A stretch of 64,000 bases of DNA from Pelargonium nanum. Taxonomy: Eukaryota > Streptophyta > Magnoliopsida > Geraniales > Geraniaceae. Shown here in pieces: positions 9,920-22,569 of the stretch (the first letter of the stretch is position 1; the number at the start of each line of letters is the position of its first letter). Location of the stretch: NCBI GenBank assembly GCA_036897485.1, contig JAYMTF010000033.1:1-64000 (forward strand), written 5' to 3'. The position numbers were made by a program, and so were the translations under genes. The notes under the pieces were generated by a model, which was not told the origin of the DNA, did not search any database, and was given only the letters and a program-made list of their open reading frames with translations.

Positions 9920-12900
9920 TCATCCACGGCGACGTCGCTTCCGGCTGAGAATTGGGAACTGAAGCGGAGCATCGAGAGTTGCATACATAATTTTGTTCTG
10001 AGATTTGAGCTTGCAGCCCAGAATCTCGAGATGCGACCTCAGTGTCACAGGGCTCATTCTCAGATCTTTGGCTATATCTGCTGGATCGGTTCGGAACCCA
10101 TCTGCGTGTAGAGCCAGAACGAGGACGTAGCTGATTAGTAGGTCGTTTTTCTCAACTGGAAGCCTTTTGGATTCGGAGATGGAGAACATGGACGAGAATT
10201 TCATGAATAGTATGCTCGGGATCATATGATCCTTCGCTGAGGACACGCCGTCCATTGAATGCTTGTCCTTGAATTTTAGGAGATGGTTGATGTATGAGAA
10301 TATAGAAGCCAGCGTAGTCCTCTCCTCGTTGTCCTGCAAAAGTATGGATGGTAATGGCATTGGTTAGGAGTTGCAGACACAGAAGAAGAAAAACCGATAA
10401 TCAATTGTATTATCTGCGTATACTACGACTTTTATTTGTAAATAGAAATTTAATAGAAGGGTAACTAATCAATGCCGTTTTCACAGATTCACAACTAGAA
10501 CTGTCAATTTGTATCGTAACACGACACACGACCCAAAACTATCATATTTGGGCTCACACATATTGTAATCGCGTCGTGTTTGTGTTGGGCCTCCGAAACA
10601 CGAATGCACGATTAATTAGTCACATTGTGACACGCCCAACACACACAGTTAAGTGTATAACTGTAAATTAATCATAATAATGTGTCAAACGTGTTGGTTC
10701 AATCGTGCACAATGTGTTGGATTGTGTTTGTGTCAATCTTGTCATATCACCAAGGCCAATTTAGTTACCGTGTTAAACGTGTGGTGTTTTGTGTTCAAAA
10801 CGTGTTCGTGTTCAGCCGTTTAGCACGATTACTGAACTGTGTCATGTTCGATTTGCAGCACAGAGTCTTACAGCTATTTATATAATTTTTCTATTTTAAA
10901 AGTAATTTTTTATTTTTTAAAATCAAAATCAGTCCATTCAATCCGGTTTCAGACTGATCCACACCCCTACATATGTATATAATATGATAACCATTATAAC
11001 AAAACTAAATTGGAACCAAACCTTCTCATGCAAACCAATATATACCAAACACGGATCTTACCTGAATTTCGTCTAATTTATGAAGTCTGTTGCGAACAAA
11101 AAGCGGGCAGGCATTGGACAATACTCTGTCCCGCTCGTAAAGTACATCTTGAAGGTAAGGCCAATCTCCCTTTTGGATAATCTTGTCCAGAGGATAAGCC
11201 TCCTGGGGTGTCGTGGCAGATGTGTCGTATGGAGGAATATTGCGAGTAACATGAGCTTCAGTACTTTCAAGAGCTTCCTTGTTTATAGCACCTTCCTTGA
11301 TTTCTTTATCGAAAATTTCCTGACCATTCGGATCCTCTGTTTGATACAGAGCTTGCATTTTTTTCGCCTGCAACAAGTAAATCTCTACATTATGCAAATA
11401 CATCCAACAAAAGCTGGACAAGTTCAATATAATCTTGCAGACGGCGGCAATCTTATTGCATAAACAAATTTCATTATCGCTGCAACGAATGTCATTTGTC
11501 ATGTTAATCCTAAAACCAAGAGTTCACAGAGAATAAAATCATGGTTACCAGAAATCGCTATTTAAGTGATTCGGATTCCGGAACGGAGGTTTTAAACCAT
11601 CAAACATTCTCCAAAATGTGACATTTTGGGTTCTGATTGTTATACGGTTCTATTCAGCAAATAATAATGATTTTTCAATTTTGATTGAAAAAACAAATAT
11701 AGTACATAGACGTCCCCATGTTATACTCCTGCGTGTAAACTTTGCACACATATATTGAATACACTTTGGTTATCTTACGTTTTGATAAGATATTTTACAA
11801 CAACAAAAATGTTCCACGTTCCGGATTTAAAAAAAAAATGCTTCGGAGAAGTTTACCCCTACCGCCCCGCCTTCCTACACCCCTAACATTCAACAATTTG
11901 GTTTTTGCTCCAAGCACCAAAACTTTCCATGGCCAGATAACCATGAAAAAATTTGATGTCTAGACCAATATAAAATATGAAATTTTTTATAAGACCAGAA
12001 TAATTCTTGATAAATTAGATGATTGCCGAGATGTGAATGACATCAAAATTAAGAAGAGACGACATTAGCAACTGATAACGCAAAAGTTGCATCAAAACAT
12101 ACCTGGGTTATAGCCTTCTTTGTTCCGTAGCGGTTAGTGAGATCTCTCATTTTTTGGGCCTTCTGTTCCACAGAAACCTCACCCTTGTCCAACACTGGAG
12201 GTTCTTCCTCATCTGCATGGTATGACCCTAAAACACTCGGTACCAATCTAAATATCTGCAGTTACATTCAAAGGTACAATGAATAGTAAGGTCATAAAGC
12301 CAGAAACCAACTATAATCACAACAGGACAAGCAACTAGGAAAACATTTAAAAAAAACGATAACCGTCAAAACTAGCATATCAAAGATTAGTCAGCCAAAG
12401 CAACCATGAACAGCTTATACTCTAAAACCTTCTTTCTCTTGAGTCTTGACCAAATTTATGACCATTAGCATATTGGTTCCCCTGATATACCCACTACAGG
12501 ACGAACAATAACCATCAAACCTAGTATATCGAGGATCGGTCAGCCAAAACCATGGGCAGCCCATACACTAAAACTTTCTCCCTATTGAGTCTTGACCAAA
12601 TTTACAACCATTGGCATATTGGTTTCCCCAATCAAAGTAGAGAATACCAAGGCACCATGCATTCATATATAAGAGCTAATTGATTTTATTTTACAATGGA
12701 ACTTTTAAAGATACTAACTTAGAATACATACTATATCAAATACGACGGGTCACAAAAAGTTGTCGGTAAATTCATATTGAATAACACTAGAAAAACACAA
12801 AGAATAACCAATGTAGGTTTTTTTTACAAATTCAACAACAAATAATTTAAACAACTGGTTGTAATTATGGCTGGTGAAACAAACAAAAAGGACAACCCAT

Positions 12901-14546
12901 TGCACAAGGCTACCCATTGCACAACCCAAATACAATGCAGAGTATCAAATCAAATTTCATAGCATCCAAGCAGCAAATTCAAACTGTCAAACTAATAGAA
13001 GTGTATTATCACAAGTACCTAGCAATCAACTAAAGTGAGATACGAAAAGCAAAAAGACTTTTGCTGGACCATACAGCACAAACAAACACAATATCAATAT
13101 CAAAATAGCGTTCTCAGCATCTACAAACAAACTATTCAACTCAGAGAAGCATATTATCACAAGTGACCCAACAATGAAATAAACTGTGAAAAAAAAACAT
13201 ATATATATATATGCTATTTGTTCAACCATTCACAGCATATACATATTGAATGAACTTCTCAGACACCAAACAGCAAAAACTCATAGAACTGTATTATCAG
13301 AAGTGACCAATCAATCTATTAACTGAAAAAAGAAGATAACTTGCATAAACAGTTTATTTAACTATCAATTACCTAATTAGCATCAGTGAGAACAGACCTC
13401 AAGATCAACATGAACATTTTGTTGACCCACATAGCTAAAATAGTTGATTAAACTGTCAAGTACCTCATCAGCAGCCATGGGCACAACAATGCTATCAAAT
13501 AAACTTTCTCACAGCATCCAAACAACAAAAACCAGAAACAATCAATAAACTGAAACCAAAACAAACAAAAAAAGATTTTTTTTTTTTGTTTTACTATATG
13601 CTAACCCACCGAGGAAAAACAGTTGATTGAACTTTCAATTGACTTATTATCAGCAACGGACACAAACAATACTATCAAGTTAACTCTCAGCATACCTTAT
13701 TATCAGCAATGGCCACAAACAATACAATCAAACTACTATTCTCAGCATACAAACATCAAAATAAAATAAAATACAATCAGTAAACTGAAGAAAGAAAAAA
13801 ATGAACTTTTTGTCAACCAGGGCAAAAACAGTTGATTAAACTCTCAAGTACCTTATTATCAGCAATGGGCACAAACAATACAATCAAGCTAACTTTCTCA
13901 GCATCCAAACATCACACACACAAAACAATCAGTTAATTGAAGAGAAAAAAAATGAACTTTTTGTCAACCCACATGGCAAAAACAGTTGATTAAACTCTCA
14001 GCTACCTTATCAGCATCAATGGGCACAACCTTCAAACAATACAATCAAATTAATTTTCTCAGCATCCAAACATCAAAATCAAAAATTAAAAAAATGAACT
14101 TTTTGGCAACCCACATATCAAAAACAGTTGAATAAACTCTAATCTACCTTATCAGCAGCAATGGGCACAACCCTCAAAGTCTGTGTCTCCTTATCAAAAA
14201 CCCCAAGCGAGTACCTACACATCTGCCCCGCCGTGGCCTCGCCGGAATAGCTCGACCCAACAAAATCCACTTGCGACCCAGTTGGGCTCACAACAAGCTG
14301 TACCCGATTGCTCTTGTTCTTGGTACTGTTCCGGAAGACCCGAACCCGGGTCGAGTCGGGTCCGTCCGGGACCTTCATAGGGTCGAACCCAGATGGGAAG
14401 TAGCCGACCAGAGGTAGTGCCTTGCCGGACTGATCCGAAACGACGTCGATTCTGGCTTGGACTGGTTCTGGGTCCTTGGGTTTTTTGTGTTTCTTCTTCT
14501 TCTTCTCCGATTGGGTCTCTCTGGTGCTCGCCGATTCGGCTCCCAT
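9920..14546 (-). CDS. RPA49: DNA-directed RNA polymerase I subunit RPA49
   Basis: Four exons on the minus strand, 14148-14546, 12103-12255, 11062-11367 and 9920-10333, join in phase 0 to 423 residues. RPA49 (yeast A49, human PAF53) is a Pol I-specific subunit acting in the nucleolus on rRNA genes. It pairs with A34.5 through a TFIIF-like N-terminal module and has a C-terminal tandem winged helix that helps initiation and elongation. The N-terminus has a Lys-rich tract (EKKKKKHKKPK); exons 1-2 carry the dimerisation part, with IFRLVPSVLGSYHADEE at the junction. Exons 3-4 carry the winged-helix part (PPYDTSATTPQEAYPLDKII, then LRMSPVTLRSHLEILGCK). The C-terminus is basic (RKRRRRG). All introns are GT-AG. 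Arabidopsis homologues are of similar size. Intron 1 is a degenerate satellite and intron 3 holds a dispersed repeat. Confidence 0.93.
10495..10968. mobile_element. degenerate hAT-like dispersed repeat in RPA49 intron 3
   Basis: It opens TAGAACTGTCAATTTG, close to the TAGAGCTGACAATT end seen in other copies. It is full of GTCGTGTTTGTGTT and AACACGA words, and ends near CACACCCCTA. I could not match target duplications, so it may be composite or eroded. Confidence 0.4.
12318..12633. repeat. two-copy tandem repeat in RPA49 intron 1
   Basis: About 12318-12478 and 12497-12633 repeat the same sentence: both carry GAGTCTTGACCAAATTTA, then CCATT, GCATATTGGTT, and a shared TCAGCCAAA upstream. The offset is about 160-170 bp and the identity high, so this is a fairly recent duplication inside the intron. 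Confidence 0.8.
12940..14147. repeat. degenerate satellite filling RPA49 intron 1, with decoy splice donors
   Basis: Units of about 145-210 bp repeat the block AACAGTTGATTAAACTCTCA, then ACCTTATCAGCA-CAATGGGCACAA, then CAATACAATCAA and CTCAGCATCCAAACATC. Anchor words occur near 13441, 13621, 13830, 13981 and 14126; weaker units extend left to about 12940. The middle block is the minus-strand end of exon 1 plus the 5' splice site. In the array, intact AAG-GT or GAG-GT donors occur at about 14005, 13851, 13695 and 13463. The repeat was evidently seeded by the exon 1/intron 1 border. Confidence 0.8.
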
Positions 14547-15690
14547 GGCGGTTCTGTGTCGGAGAAGACGGCGAGAGGTTTTGGGGAGGAGCTTGGGATT
14601 TTTTTGAAACCCTTGGGTTTATTGAGAAAATGTAATTATAATGAGTTTTGGGTAATTGTGAAAGTTGCCCTAAATTTTTGTATTTTATTGTTGTAACCCT
14701 AATAACTTTGTTGCCGACGGGTGGAGCTCGCAATTTGAATATGAAGTCATGGGCACGTGAAACTTTGTCCGCATTTATGTGAATCCGCAAATTTGGATTG
14801 CGAATAGTATGTTTGATTGATTTTTTGGTCGGATCGAGTAAAACAAACTTACACATTTTACACGTAAAATTCAAAATATATTTTGAAAATTTCATTATGA
14901 CATGGACTTATGCTCAACTTTTTTTATTGCGGGTCATATACCCATATCGTAAAGAAATTATATTACTTATGGGCTTACCATTACAAACTCCCCTATACGA
15001 GCAGGTATTCAGCATGTGAACACTCTTAGCGGAGGGTGTAGATCGTGGATAGTACGGATTCATGTGAGTTTGTACAACCCGACTTGTAACTAATATAACC
15101 TATTTTATGCAATTTGGCCCCACATAAATGTGTATCAAAATTCAAATGGCCGTAAATTTGAGGTAAAGGGCAGCGCAACATTCTTTACCAAACGTTTAAC
15201 CGTAGAACAAAAGCAGCGTTTAACCTTGAATCATAAAACAAAATAGAGCCGGAAGATCATATTCGAAATTCATTTTGCATTTTGCGGGTTTAGATTGTAT
15301 AAAAGAAATACGGTCAATTTTTAACTCCGACAAATTTATGCATTTTATGTATAAAACTCAAAGAAATCCCACAATTTTTTTCAGGCACGGTTCAGATTAG
15401 GTCTCTAGAAGCCGAATTCATGAAATCCGACTTGAAACCTGAATTGTTATATGCATAACAAACTCAAACAAAAGTCAAACGGCACCGTTTCACAATATCT
15501 TTTCCCCTTGAATTTAGTAACCTATTCCGTGACAAACTCTATTTTCCCAGGAACCAAACAGAAAGAGTGGCTTTTTATTGCTCTCACCGGTTCTTTAATG
15601 GCGAGAAATAACGTTTACTTGAACCCAAAACCAGCTCCGTGAACGCTTATCAAAACAAGTTTATTTATTTTTATATCTTTTTCCAATCTC
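14547..15690. other. intergenic between two divergent genes
   Basis: This holds the upstream region of RPA49 and the upstream region of the L18a-like gene. A pyrimidine-rich stretch near 15670-15720 fits the 5' leader of the latter. Small frames near 14798-15019 and 15451-15642 show no family features. No repeat stands out. Confidence 0.5.
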
Positions 15691-18600
15691 TCTGCCATTG
15701 TTTTTACCGTTTCTGAGCTCATCGTCACAGTAAGTTCAAGAGGCAAGTTTTGTCCCTTTTAATACTTCAATATTTGGCTGTGAATTTGCATTGTTTTTGT
15801 GATAATCTGTTCTGGGTTACTCTTGTTTTGTTGGGTTTTGATCAAATTTAGCTCCTTTCTCTGCCTAGAATCCATCTCCTAGTTACTATTTTGAGGTGTG
15901 TTACTGGAAAAATATGTTTTTTTTTTTTGTAAGAATTAGGGTAATCTGTTTTTGAGCAATTTTGGGTATTAATTGTTAGGGGGATTTTGTGTATTAGTGA
16001 ACAAAAACAACTTTTGATTGTTTTTCATTGATTTTGGTTTAGTTTTAGACTGTTTGTGTTGCTGTTTCATTAAAAGATAGTATTTTGAGGGATTTACAAG
16101 TTGTTTTAAATAGCATGAATAAGCTCTGTGAAGTTTCAAATTTATCAATAATCTCAATGTTTCAATAATCTTTCGGTTTATTTATTTACTAGTAAGAGAT
16201 GTGAACCTTATGATTATTCAGTTCAGCAGTCATTCTGCAGGAAGTTTGTTAGTATTTGTTATGTCTTTGCCAATTTCATACCATATTTTTCTATATGTTA
16301 TTTAACAAATCTTGAAAGATTACATGTGTATCAATGTAGCAATTTACGGATAATGAGAAATAGTTTTTGCAAGGACTGAAAGCTACTTGGAATCGGCATT
16401 TAGTTTAGATTGGCATATGGTTCCTAGCAATGGTTTTAGCTCTCAAAAAGTTAAGATCATGAACACAAATAAATGACAATTCAAGTTTCCGAGGGGGATT
16501 TATAGAATTTAGGTAGCGTTTGGATTATAAATTTTGTTCAAGAATGGGAATGGGAATGAGATCATCATTCTTCATGTTTGTATTGGGACCCTTTGCTCAT
16601 TAAAATGGCTTAATTTTTTTTCATCCAAACGCTGTGTTAGTTCAATGCTTCGAACGAGGAACCATTAAGTTTCTGTATGACTCTATGCGTACTTATACAT
16701 GCTGCTTAACTTTTATAGTTATTTTGTGTAACAGGTGCCGCGAAGACCAGCAAAGCCGAAGATATTAATTTACTGCATTCGTGCGACACATGGATCAGAG
16801 TACCCATCTTCTCCCTTTTTATATTTTATATTCCTGTCGTTTCTCCCATTTATAGCAGTTGGATCCTGAATTAGTATTGATTTTTAGAATATTTGTTGAT
16901 GATCTAGAAGCAGTAAGTATTAGTAATGTATGTCGAGACATACGGGGTTCCATAATTTTTGGTTGTCTACCGGACAGTGACAATTGGGAGACAACTAGGG
17001 ACATGTTTTATTTTTATTCGACGGGATGCCATTGTTCGAATGTTTTGGCTGCACCTGCTGATCCTTTAGTTCTCTCTTAGTGTTTAAACTTTAAAGTTGC
17101 TTTGGTACGTAGCTGACTGTGTTTTAGAACATATATTTCTTACACATACCATGCAATATGAACCCGTGAAGCTTCATTTCCATAAGACAATAGAATTTGC
17201 AGTTATTGTAGGGAATGTACCTGATTTGCTATTTCATTACATTCACAAAATTATTTCACTAATTGATGTCAACTTCTCTCACACTTTAACCTCACTACTA
17301 CCAAATCACGATATCTTTTGTTAGGCCCGATATTGCATTAGAGATACTGTTTTTAACGAGTTGGAAATTATTGTATGCAATGGATGTGTATGAAATCTTG
17401 TTGATTTGTGCCTCGTTCAAAATGTAGTATTGTTTTCACAATATGTAGTGGGTACGGTCATTGAGAATGTCATTGTGGCAAACAGGGGTCTTAGGGGACA
17501 AAGTGAACGATAAAAAAGGCGAGTATACTCTTATTGGAGATGCAGAGGAACCCAAACTGGGATTGTTCGACAAACCTCTACCTTGCTTTGGCTGTGGAAT
17601 AGGATGGTTTTCGTAAGTTTTTCCACCGGACCACCCCTCATCTTACTACTCCCTCAAAGGCATGCAATGATAGGTTTTTTTTTTTTTTTTTTTTTTGTAT
17701 GTGTGTGTGTGGCAGTTTTCTGCTAGGTTTTGTGTTTCCATTGATGTGGTACTTCGCAACGATACTCTATTTTGGGAACTACTACCGTAAGGATCCAAGG
17801 GAGCGGGCGGGACTTGCTGCTTCTGCAATAGCTGTAAGTATGCATTCAAGGTTTTAAAGTAATGTTTGCTTATTTAGATCCTGGTTGCTGCATTAACTCA
17901 ACGAAGCCTCCACGATTTCCATCTACTTTTTGCTTCAAGTCATTTTCTTGTGTAAAATATGATTTGGAAGAGACTTGTAATAACACAAATCTTTATGAAT
18001 TTGTCATAGCCTTAGAGAAGCATTTACTATTAGATTAGGGAGGAATATGAGAAACCGAATGAAAACATAGTACATCTTGGAGTGAACAGAGCAGTACTTT
18101 GATGATCGACAGTCCAAAATCTTTAAGTCGGCGCTGTTCTATGTAAACCTTTTCTTTCATTTTTTTTCTTCCTTTTTTTGCCTTGCTATCTAGCAAACAC
18201 CATTTTGAGTGAATTATCTATCATACAATAAGGTAGTGTTTGGATTAAATTTTTTGGAATGTGAACAAGAATCAAGAATTGGAATGGAAATAAGAAAGTC
18301 ATAATCTATTCTCATTCTCATTCTTGATTACCTCGAACAAAAAATTGTAATCCAAACACTACCTAAAAGCTTGTTTCATTAAGAATGTGTAAATGAGGAA
18401 TAAGACTGTCTTTGTTTGTCTTTCCTTCTTTTTTCCGTCGCATCGACTAATGATTAGACATTACCCACGAGCCGACTACGGGCCAAGCTTGCTTGGGCTT
18501 GGGCAAGGACAAAAAAGTCACATGTTTATCGGGCCAATGATGGCCCGCAGACCGTGATGTATTTTGCCAGGTCTAATCACCACTCCCATACTTCACAGTG

Positions 18601-18980
18601 GTGGGAGCCTCGTCCAATGAGTCGTCTTTCTTTTATTATTATTTCAACAAATTAATTTCTTATGTAATTAACTTTTCTCCCCGAATGGTCTTAATTTTCT
18701 GCAGGCTTTGGTATGTACAGTTGTCGTGTTTATTGTCCTAGCCGTGATTATATTCTAGGCTTCCAGGGAACATTCCTACAACTCCAAATATGTTCCTACA
18801 GCATCTACTGGCTTCTGTAATCGCAATGCCTGTACTGATAACACGTAGATGAGGTCGCGATCCTAAATCCTTTAGGTACAAAATGAAGATCGAGAAACGA
18901 TCCCATAGAAGGTTAGCCCAAGACCCATTTTTGCTTCTTATGTTTGTTCCTTTGTTATCTCGTACACAATACAAACTGTC
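15690..18980 (+). CDS. 60S ribosomal protein L18a-like membrane protein
   Basis: Three coding exons, 17467-17612, 17716-17833 and 18705-18758, join to 105 residues. The start is the in-frame ATG (MSLWQTGVLGDKVN) just after a probable acceptor (TATGTAG) at 17449. Upstream, 15690 to about 16795 looks like one or two untranslated exons, so outer limits are approximate. The protein has the plant L18a-like core: GEYTLIGDAEEP, then KPLPCFGCGIGWFSFLLGF, then WYFATILYFGNYYRKDPRER, then a hydrophobic C-terminal segment from exon 3. Two membrane segments are expected. Despite the name, this is not the ribosomal protein; molecular function is unknown. Family members often have a longer N-terminus, so the true start could lie in an upstream exon. 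Confidence 0.8.
16512..16636. mobile_element. Tourist-like MITE (PIF/Harbinger type)
   Basis: The left end is GGTAGCGTTTGGAT and the right end carries the inverted ATCCAAACGCT. TTA flanks both sides (16509-16511 and 16637-16639). It lies in the untranslated 5' part of the L18a-like gene. Confidence 0.65.
18232..18363. mobile_element. Tourist-like MITE (PIF/Harbinger type) with intact ends
   Basis: The terminal inverted repeats GGTAGTGTTTGGATTA and TAATCCAAACACTACC match perfectly over at least 15 bases. TAA flanks both sides. It is 132 bp in intron 2 of the L18a-like gene. Related sequences lie at 16512-16636, about 36722-36880 and about 58333-58446. Confidence 0.8.
18570..18625. mobile_element. 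fragment of an Au-like SINE
   Basis: The words CACAGTGGTGGGAGCCTCGT and CAATGAG match the 3' part of a widespread plant SINE (the region that reads GCGGGAGCTT-GTGCACCGGG in Au-type SINEs). A similar fragment lies at 43905-43990. Only a short part remains. Confidence 0.4.
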
Positions 18981-20741
18981 TAGTGTATGAACTCAAAGCA
19001 TATCCCGTTTCTCGGGAAATAAATATACTACAGTTTCTGCGCCATTGGACTTCTTGAATGTGTTCTACTGGGATAATGTTGTCTGAAACAAAACATCATC
19101 ATTTCCCAATGCATTTTTCTTTTGAGTTCTTGTGGTTTTGTGCCTTTTTTTTTAACTAAGATATCATGAAATTTTGCATACATATAAAAATATAATACTA
19201 CTGATTTGTGAACATTTGTGTGCATGGGAAATTGCATTCTGAGTTTGCATGTGAGCACTGTGAAATCTTTTGCAGCCTGACAATTTGGACCCAAACTCGC
19301 GAGGATCCAAAATTAGACAGCTTTTTGAAGGTTCGGTTTGTGTAAAATAGACATGATTGATTTTCAGGTCGGGTTGGGTTGCCCTGTGGAAGTTACTGGT
19401 CGAATCTGACAAACCCGTGCAAAAACACACATATTATGTGTAACCTGCTCCTCTTGTGGGGGTCGAGTTAAGCCTTTTCAACCCAAACTTGAAAAACCCC
19501 GACGCCTAAATTTGTGATATTTAATTGTTTTGGGTTGTGTCGTGCCAAGCGTTGTGGGATGAGTGTGTTGTGTCAATCGTACTGTGTTGTGTAAACTTGG
19601 CCCGTGTGGTGTCCGTGTTGGCTTATGTTGCACGTAGTCAGTCTTCAGCACAACACAAACACAGCACGCACGAATTGTCAGCTCTAGCTTGTCGTGTGTT
19701 GCTAATTCATGACAGCAATGATCTTACTAATTTGTACGTGTTTCGTGTTCCGAATTCAGTCCCCGATTTCTTGAAAATTAGGTAGATATGTGAAGATCTT
19801 TGTACTCTTTGTCAGCTACAGCTTGCATGTTACTCATAGAGCATATCATTTTCATGGTTGACAGAGTCCATGTTTCTTGCATCTCCTTTTGTCCCAACTT
19901 GACATAACTTTTTTGTCACTTTTCTTCATTTCTTCTTAATACAATATCAGTAACTTCTCTAGTAAGATTATTCATATATATAAAAAAAATTAAAGAATAT
20001 AAGTTAGACTTTTTTTAATTCATGAGGCTAAGGAGAATTTGTGGAAGGGGAGCGATCCATTGAATTCAATTTTTACAATGAGTTATCATTATCTAATTGG
20101 TAGATCAGCGTAAACCAATTTTTATTTGATTTAGACTTCTTACTTTTTCTCTATATTGTCATTAATAAGAATGTACGTCCTAAAGTCTTACGATCTAACA
20201 CACAATTTACTATCATAGCTAATGTGTGAGCTATTTGGCACACAAAACGGGAAATAATAGAAAATACTATGTTGATTTCGGAGGAGTTTGTTATCATTTA
20301 AGAGGTCTTCGTTTTGAGCCCTTATGCATGGAGAAAAATTCTTCGTACATCTTGTTTCTAATATTTGACACTATATCGAAAAAACTACTCTCACGTATAC
20401 AGATTATGTCAAAAGTTTGTTTGAGATTCTTTTTCACGATATCTTGGTGATTCATAACAAAGAGATTGGGCGAAGGCGGGTCTTCAGATTCATAATAGTT
20501 TTTATCAATATGAGAATGATCCAACTTCGAATTATTAGCTCTAGTACATAATAATAGATGAATTACCATAAATGTTCATCAGTTTTACACCAAACCAAAG
20601 GAGAGGTCTATTACCCAGACCAAAGACTTTGACCAAAAAATTTCCGTCACAAACCAAAATAATTGAAGATGCACGAGCCGGACCATACTAGATTTAGATC
20701 GAGAATGGATCATATTGAATCAAATGAAACCACACTTCAAT
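18981..20741. other. intergenic, hAT-like dispersed repeats
   Basis: From about 19272 to 19689 runs a degenerate member of the dispersed family described for 39230-39482. It begins near CCTGACAATTTGGACCCAAA, has GTGTTGTGTCAATCGT words and ends CGAATTGTCAGCTCTA. The rest (19700-20741) is AT-rich with no gene I can support. Confidence 0.5.
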
Positions 20742-20752
20742 TCAACTTTGTC

Positions 20753-20955
20753 ACCAAGGCATGTTCGGCCAAGCAGTTGTTGCGCTTTGTATTCCCTTCG
20801 AGGTCTCAGGTTCGAGCCTTCTTGTCGGACGGTATGGGATGGAATTTATGGGGTTAAGGGTTGAACTAGCAACTAACAGGGTGACACCCTCTCTAGGGCG
20901 TGAGAAACACAGGATTGTGATTACAAGACTGTTGTCCCGTCGCTTATAAAAAAAA
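20753..20955 (+). mobile_element. tRNA-derived SINE with 11-bp target duplication
   Basis: It begins ACCAAGGCATGTTCGGCCAA, has a Pol III B-box-like GGTTCGAGCCT near 20808-20818 and ends GTCGCTTATAAAAAAAA. The flanks carry identical TCAACTTTGTC at 20742-20752 and 20956-20966. About 203 bp. A second copy of the same family lies inverted at 28528-28729, and fragments at 46883-46940 and 63341-63435. The poly-A tail with target duplication shows LINE-driven insertion. Confidence 0.85.
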
Positions 20956-21031
20956 TCAACTTTGTCCAAAAATCTCATTTAAATCGACTTTCAAACACTC
21001 GTGTTCAAGATTCAAACCCTATACAACTCAT

Positions 21032-21281
21032 CAGGGACAGATCTACATACAAAGGAATGGGGGCTGTTGCCCCCAGTCAATTTTTTTTTATATATAAAAA
21101 TACCACTAATTTTTACCAAGCTTTGATAATTGTCCTTGCATTTTTTATATTTGCCCCCGTCAATTTTTTAAGATTTTCTTCATTGCCCCCATAAAAAATT
21201 ATTTTAGTAGTCTCTTTGAATCAATAACATCTATCAAAATCAATTTGCCCCTACTGACCAAACATTCTAGATCCGTCCATG
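21032..21281. mobile_element. non-autonomous hAT-type element with 8-bp target duplication
   Basis: The ends are CAGGGACAGATCTA and the inverted TAGATCCGTCCATG. The 8-bp target CAACTCAT is perfectly repeated at 21024-21031 and 21282-21289. It is 250 bp, contains several GCCCCC tracts and encodes nothing. The TSD length and CAGGG ends place it in hAT. Confidence 0.85.
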
Positions 21282-21579
21282 CAACTCATCCGTCAAATGC
21301 ACTGAACTACGATAACACTTTCATTCCCGTCAAATCAAAATTTATTTAAACCTAACTACAATCCTACCAACCAAATGGTAATTGACTAATTGATAAACAT
21401 TTAATTTAATGGAATAATTGTTGTAATGCATGTTATGCTATAAGAGAATAATGAATATCCATGTATTGATGTATTGAAGAAGACACATAACAAATCAATG
21501 ACACGCTTTTGATATTTAAACACACATTACATTTTCTCACTTGCTTGCTTCTTTTTTTTATTCTTCTATTTTCTAATGG

Positions 21580-21604
21580 ATAATATATATATATATATAT
21601 ATAT
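21580..21604. repeat. AT microsatellite
   Basis: This is a simple (AT)n tract. Similar tracts occur near 25930, 35230 (followed by GT repeats), 60615 and 63010. None marks a gene. Confidence 0.8.
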
Positions 21605-22569
21605 CATCATTGCTTGTCCTTGTTCATTGAGTGAGATTTTTTTTAAAATAATTTATTTATTTATTTATTTATTTACGCGGATTTAAAGACTTTGACTAAA
21701 ATTAATGAATTCTTGGTGTTTTTGTCTTGATTTCAAATTGTTCATATTGTCATTTCTCTACTTATGTTTGTGTTTTTGGGCCCCACTAAATTGTATAAGG
21801 GAGCCTTCTTATTATTTAAAGAATTTATGTGTTTATCTTAAAAAAATCAACTTTAAAAATTAGGTTGAAAAGTGTGACGTTTATTTGGTTGAGTCGTAAG
21901 TTTGATTAGTTTGATGAAACGATTAATTTTAAAATTTTGAGTTAATGAATTTATAGAGTTGTTAGTGGAGTCGGAAGTTTAATTGATCGAGTTATTTAGT
22001 GAGACACAAGTTTTTTAAAAATAGAAATTAACTTGTTGAGTGAGATTTATTTTAGTTTCTTTTTTAGGGAAAAAAACCATTATGCATATTGAGTTTTGTT
22101 TTCATATTATTTCTCTACCTATATTGTGTTTGTGGGAGCCACTTAATTGTATAATGGAACCTTCCTACTACAAACATTTATGTGTTTGTTGTCGCAATCA
22201 ATTTTCAAAATTAGGTTGAGAGGTGAGACAATTTGTAGGTCGAGTCATCTATTCAATTAATTTGATTGATTAAATTTTGAAAAAAAAAAGTTAGAGTATA
22301 AAATGAATTGATATGTTGGTGAAGTTATCGGTCTAATCAACTTAATTGCCTCAGTTGTTTATTGAGGATATATCTTGAAAGAGTCATCTTGAGACCGTAC
22401 CACATTTTACTATTCCTCACAATCAATTCATCGAGACTCTCCTTCAAATTTAATTTTCGATTCATTTCAAGATTACAAAGTGTCAAAAAATTTTCGAATA
22501 GAGGATTTGTCCTTGAAAATGAAAAGATAGACATATAAGATTCTCACAAACCAACCAAACCATTGTCGG

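Noticed and set aside
14215-14895. 226-residue minus-strand frame overlapping RPA49 exon 1
   Set aside because: It is another frame of exon 1 extended upstream; the RPA49 frame has clear homology and correct splice phase.
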